Assembly (NCBI RefSeq): GCF_009650095.1
Contig: NZ_CP045915.1
Location: 4,030,001-4,094,000 of the forward strand
Direction of reading: 5' to 3'
DNA from: Gracilibacillus salitolerans
Lineage (GTDB): Bacteria; Bacillota; Bacilli; Bacillales; Amphibacillaceae
DNA length: 64,000 nucleotides
The stretch's first letter is position 1. Each line of letters begins with the position of its first letter. The notes below the pieces were generated by a model that saw only the letters and a list, made by a program, of their open reading frames with translations, was not told the DNA's origin and ran no database searches. Of this stretch, positions 63,237 through 64,000 are shown in pieces. The position numbers and the translations under genes are program-made.

Positions 63237-63499
63237 TTAAAAAATATACGTTTTTGCTTGTGAGATGTGAGCGTGTTTGAAGATTAGAAATATATCTTCT
63301 ACAGGAAGAGCATGAGAAAACTCAATCTTTATTTTAGGATGTGCTTCGTTGAATCCATCTATTAAAGGTGTCTTAGCTTCTTCACTATCCCAAGAAGTGA
63401 CACTAGCAGAATTCGCATCACTACCACTTCATTTTCTGAATTACTACATGCAACGGAAATAAACAATGACAACAATAATACAATCATTACTTTCTTCAC
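63237..63499 (-). pseudogene. Frameshifted, truncated sugar-binding lipoprotein gene
   Basis: From a GTG at 63499 the minus strand encodes a lipoprotein signal peptide (KKVMIVLLLSLFISVACSNSENE) with lipobox VAC; after about codon 24 the frame must shift by one base to continue as SGSDANSASVTSWDSEEAKTPLIDGFNEAHPKIKIEFSHALPVEDI, the N-terminal lobe of a family 1 sugar-binding protein. It ends at a TAA near 63237 after about 85 residues, where a full protein has over 400. A decayed importer gene. Confidence 0.75.
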
Positions 63500-63617
63500 T
63501 ATCAAAACCTGTGTTTATAAAAGAAAAGAGTTTTTCCGTTTTGAAAAATTACTAATTGCATGAGAAATAACCACAAATAAAGAATCTATCTCTAATTCAG
63601 CAGAAGACGTGATTATT

Positions 63618-63731
63618 ATGGCTACTGAGAATAGAAATGACCTTATTCAAGATGATTATTTACAGAAGAGTACTTTATGGAACCAGTTAGTGGCGCGAAT
63701 AAGCAACTTATTCAGAGATGGTAAAATGTAA
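63618..63731 (+). CDS. Small hypothetical ORF (37 residues)
   Basis: ATG at 63618 to TAA at 63731: MATENRNDLIQDDYLQKSTL then WNQLVARISNLFRDGKM. No good ribosome site. Its C-terminal segment (NQLVARISNLF) resembles the start of the ORF at 52452 (TQYVTRISRLF), so it may be a remnant of the same kind of gene. No function can be proposed. Confidence 0.25.
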   Translation: MATENRNDLIQDDYLQKSTLWNQLVARISNLFRDGKM

Positions 63732-63771
63732 AAAGGAGATGGTGTTTCCGCTTAAGAGGAAAAATTCTAAC

Positions 63772-63800
63772 TTAAACAATTGTAAGCACTTACTTATACT
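63772..63800 (+). promoter_or_regulatory. Candidate promoter of the BglG-type regulator
   Basis: TTAAAC (63772-63777), 17-nt spacer, TATACT (63795-63800), about 25 bp upstream of the ATG at 63826. TGTAAGCACTTACTTA in the spacer contains a TAAGCACTTA inverted repeat. Confidence 0.5.
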
Positions 63801-63825
63801 TTAAACAGAAAGGGGCAAATGAAAA

Positions 63826-64000
63826 ATGAAACTACTTAATAAAAGAGAGGTGGAAATTCTTCATTTGTTGCACGATAGTAAGGGGTTTCAAAATGGTAAA
63901 AGTCTCGCCCTGCTATTGGAAGTCTCAACAAGAACAATCAGAAACGATATTAAAAAAATAAATGAAACCATTGAAAAAAATGGTGCAAAGATCGTTTCAC
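63826..64000 (+). CDS. BglG/MtlR-type (PRD) transcriptional regulator, 5' end only
   Basis: The first 58 codons are in the window. AGAAAGGGG lies 10 nt before the ATG. MKLLNKREVEILHLLHDSKG then LALLLEVSTRTIRNDIKKINETIEKNGAKIVS is the N-terminal helix-turn-helix of PTS-controlled activators (LicR/MtlR/BglG family). The PRD and EII domains would lie beyond the window edge. Confidence 0.75.
   Translation, partial: MKLLNKREVEILHLLHDSKGFQNGKSLALLLEVSTRTIRNDIKKINETIEKNGAKIVS

Noticed and set aside
1..64000. CRISPR arrays, tRNA or rRNA genes, prophage or insertion-sequence ends
   Set aside because: I looked for regularly spaced repeats, cloverleaf-like segments, transposase motifs and paired terminal repeats and found none that I could support.

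Overview
The window comes from a low-GC Gram-positive bacterium, most likely a halotolerant Bacillaceae relative (Gracilibacillus, Amphibacillus or Oceanobacillus type). The basis is AT-rich sequence, strong AGGAGG-type ribosome sites, TTGACA/TATAAT promoters, lipoprotein sugar-binding proteins, YesL/YesM/YesN/LplABC-like families and sites that fit the Bacillus CcpA cre consensus. The genus is an inference; no rRNA or other marker is present.

Nearly the whole 64 kb is a carbohydrate-utilisation island of successive regulator + importer + enzyme modules. (1) 1-7.4 kb: LacI regulator, ABC sugar importer and two GH32 enzymes, probably for fructans or fructo-oligosaccharides; the promoter, two operators and a terminator-like hairpin are readable. 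(2) 7.9-10.3 kb: a secreted GH3 enzyme, followed by a VOC protein and an enolase-superfamily enzyme. (3) 12.7-23.7 kb: two sulfatase-fold hydrolases that lack the formylglycine motif and carry Thr there, AraC regulator, YesL protein, ABC importer, sugar-phosphate-isomerase-like protein and two paralogous Gfo/Idh/MocA dehydrogenases. (4) 24.2-26.4 kb: GH172 (DUF2961) enzyme diverging from an AraC regulator. (5) 26.5-31.2 kb: RpiR regulator and a fructose-PTS operon (1-phosphofructokinase, EIIBC, EIIA, class II aldolase) in which EIIA is cut by an in-frame stop codon. (6) 31.6-38.8 kb: GntR/LacI-hybrid regulator and an ABC importer with TIM-barrel, Gfo/Idh and YesL proteins. (7) 39.4-42.5 kb: MFS transporter, a 38-residue membrane peptide, YdcF-like protein and a 2-hydroxyacid dehydrogenase. 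(8) 42.9-49.2 kb: ABC importer + GH31 under a LacI regulator with three matching operators. (9) 49.4-52.3 kb: complete TRAP transporter. (10) 52.9-61.4 kb: GH43, YesL, LplABC-type importer and a YesM/YesN-type two-component system. (11) 61.4-63.8 kb: a decay zone with a rearranged partial copy of dctM and a frameshifted remnant of a sugar-binding lipoprotein gene, then the start of a BglG/PRD-type regulator.

The modules follow one plan: outside or imported glycosides are cut by GH32, GH3, GH31, GH43 or GH172 enzymes, imported by five CUT1-type ABC systems that lack their own ATPase (so they presumably share an MsmX-like ATPase encoded elsewhere), and converted by dehydrogenases and isomerases or, for fructose, by the PTS/1-phosphofructokinase/aldolase route. 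All five sugar-binding-protein genes are followed by a stem-loop before the next gene. Three full-consensus cre sites suggest CcpA control. The most notable items are the EIIA nonsense codon, the Thr-type sulfatase-fold pair, the GH32 protein with Glu at the expected nucleophile position, the scrambled dctM copy and the layered operator architectures.
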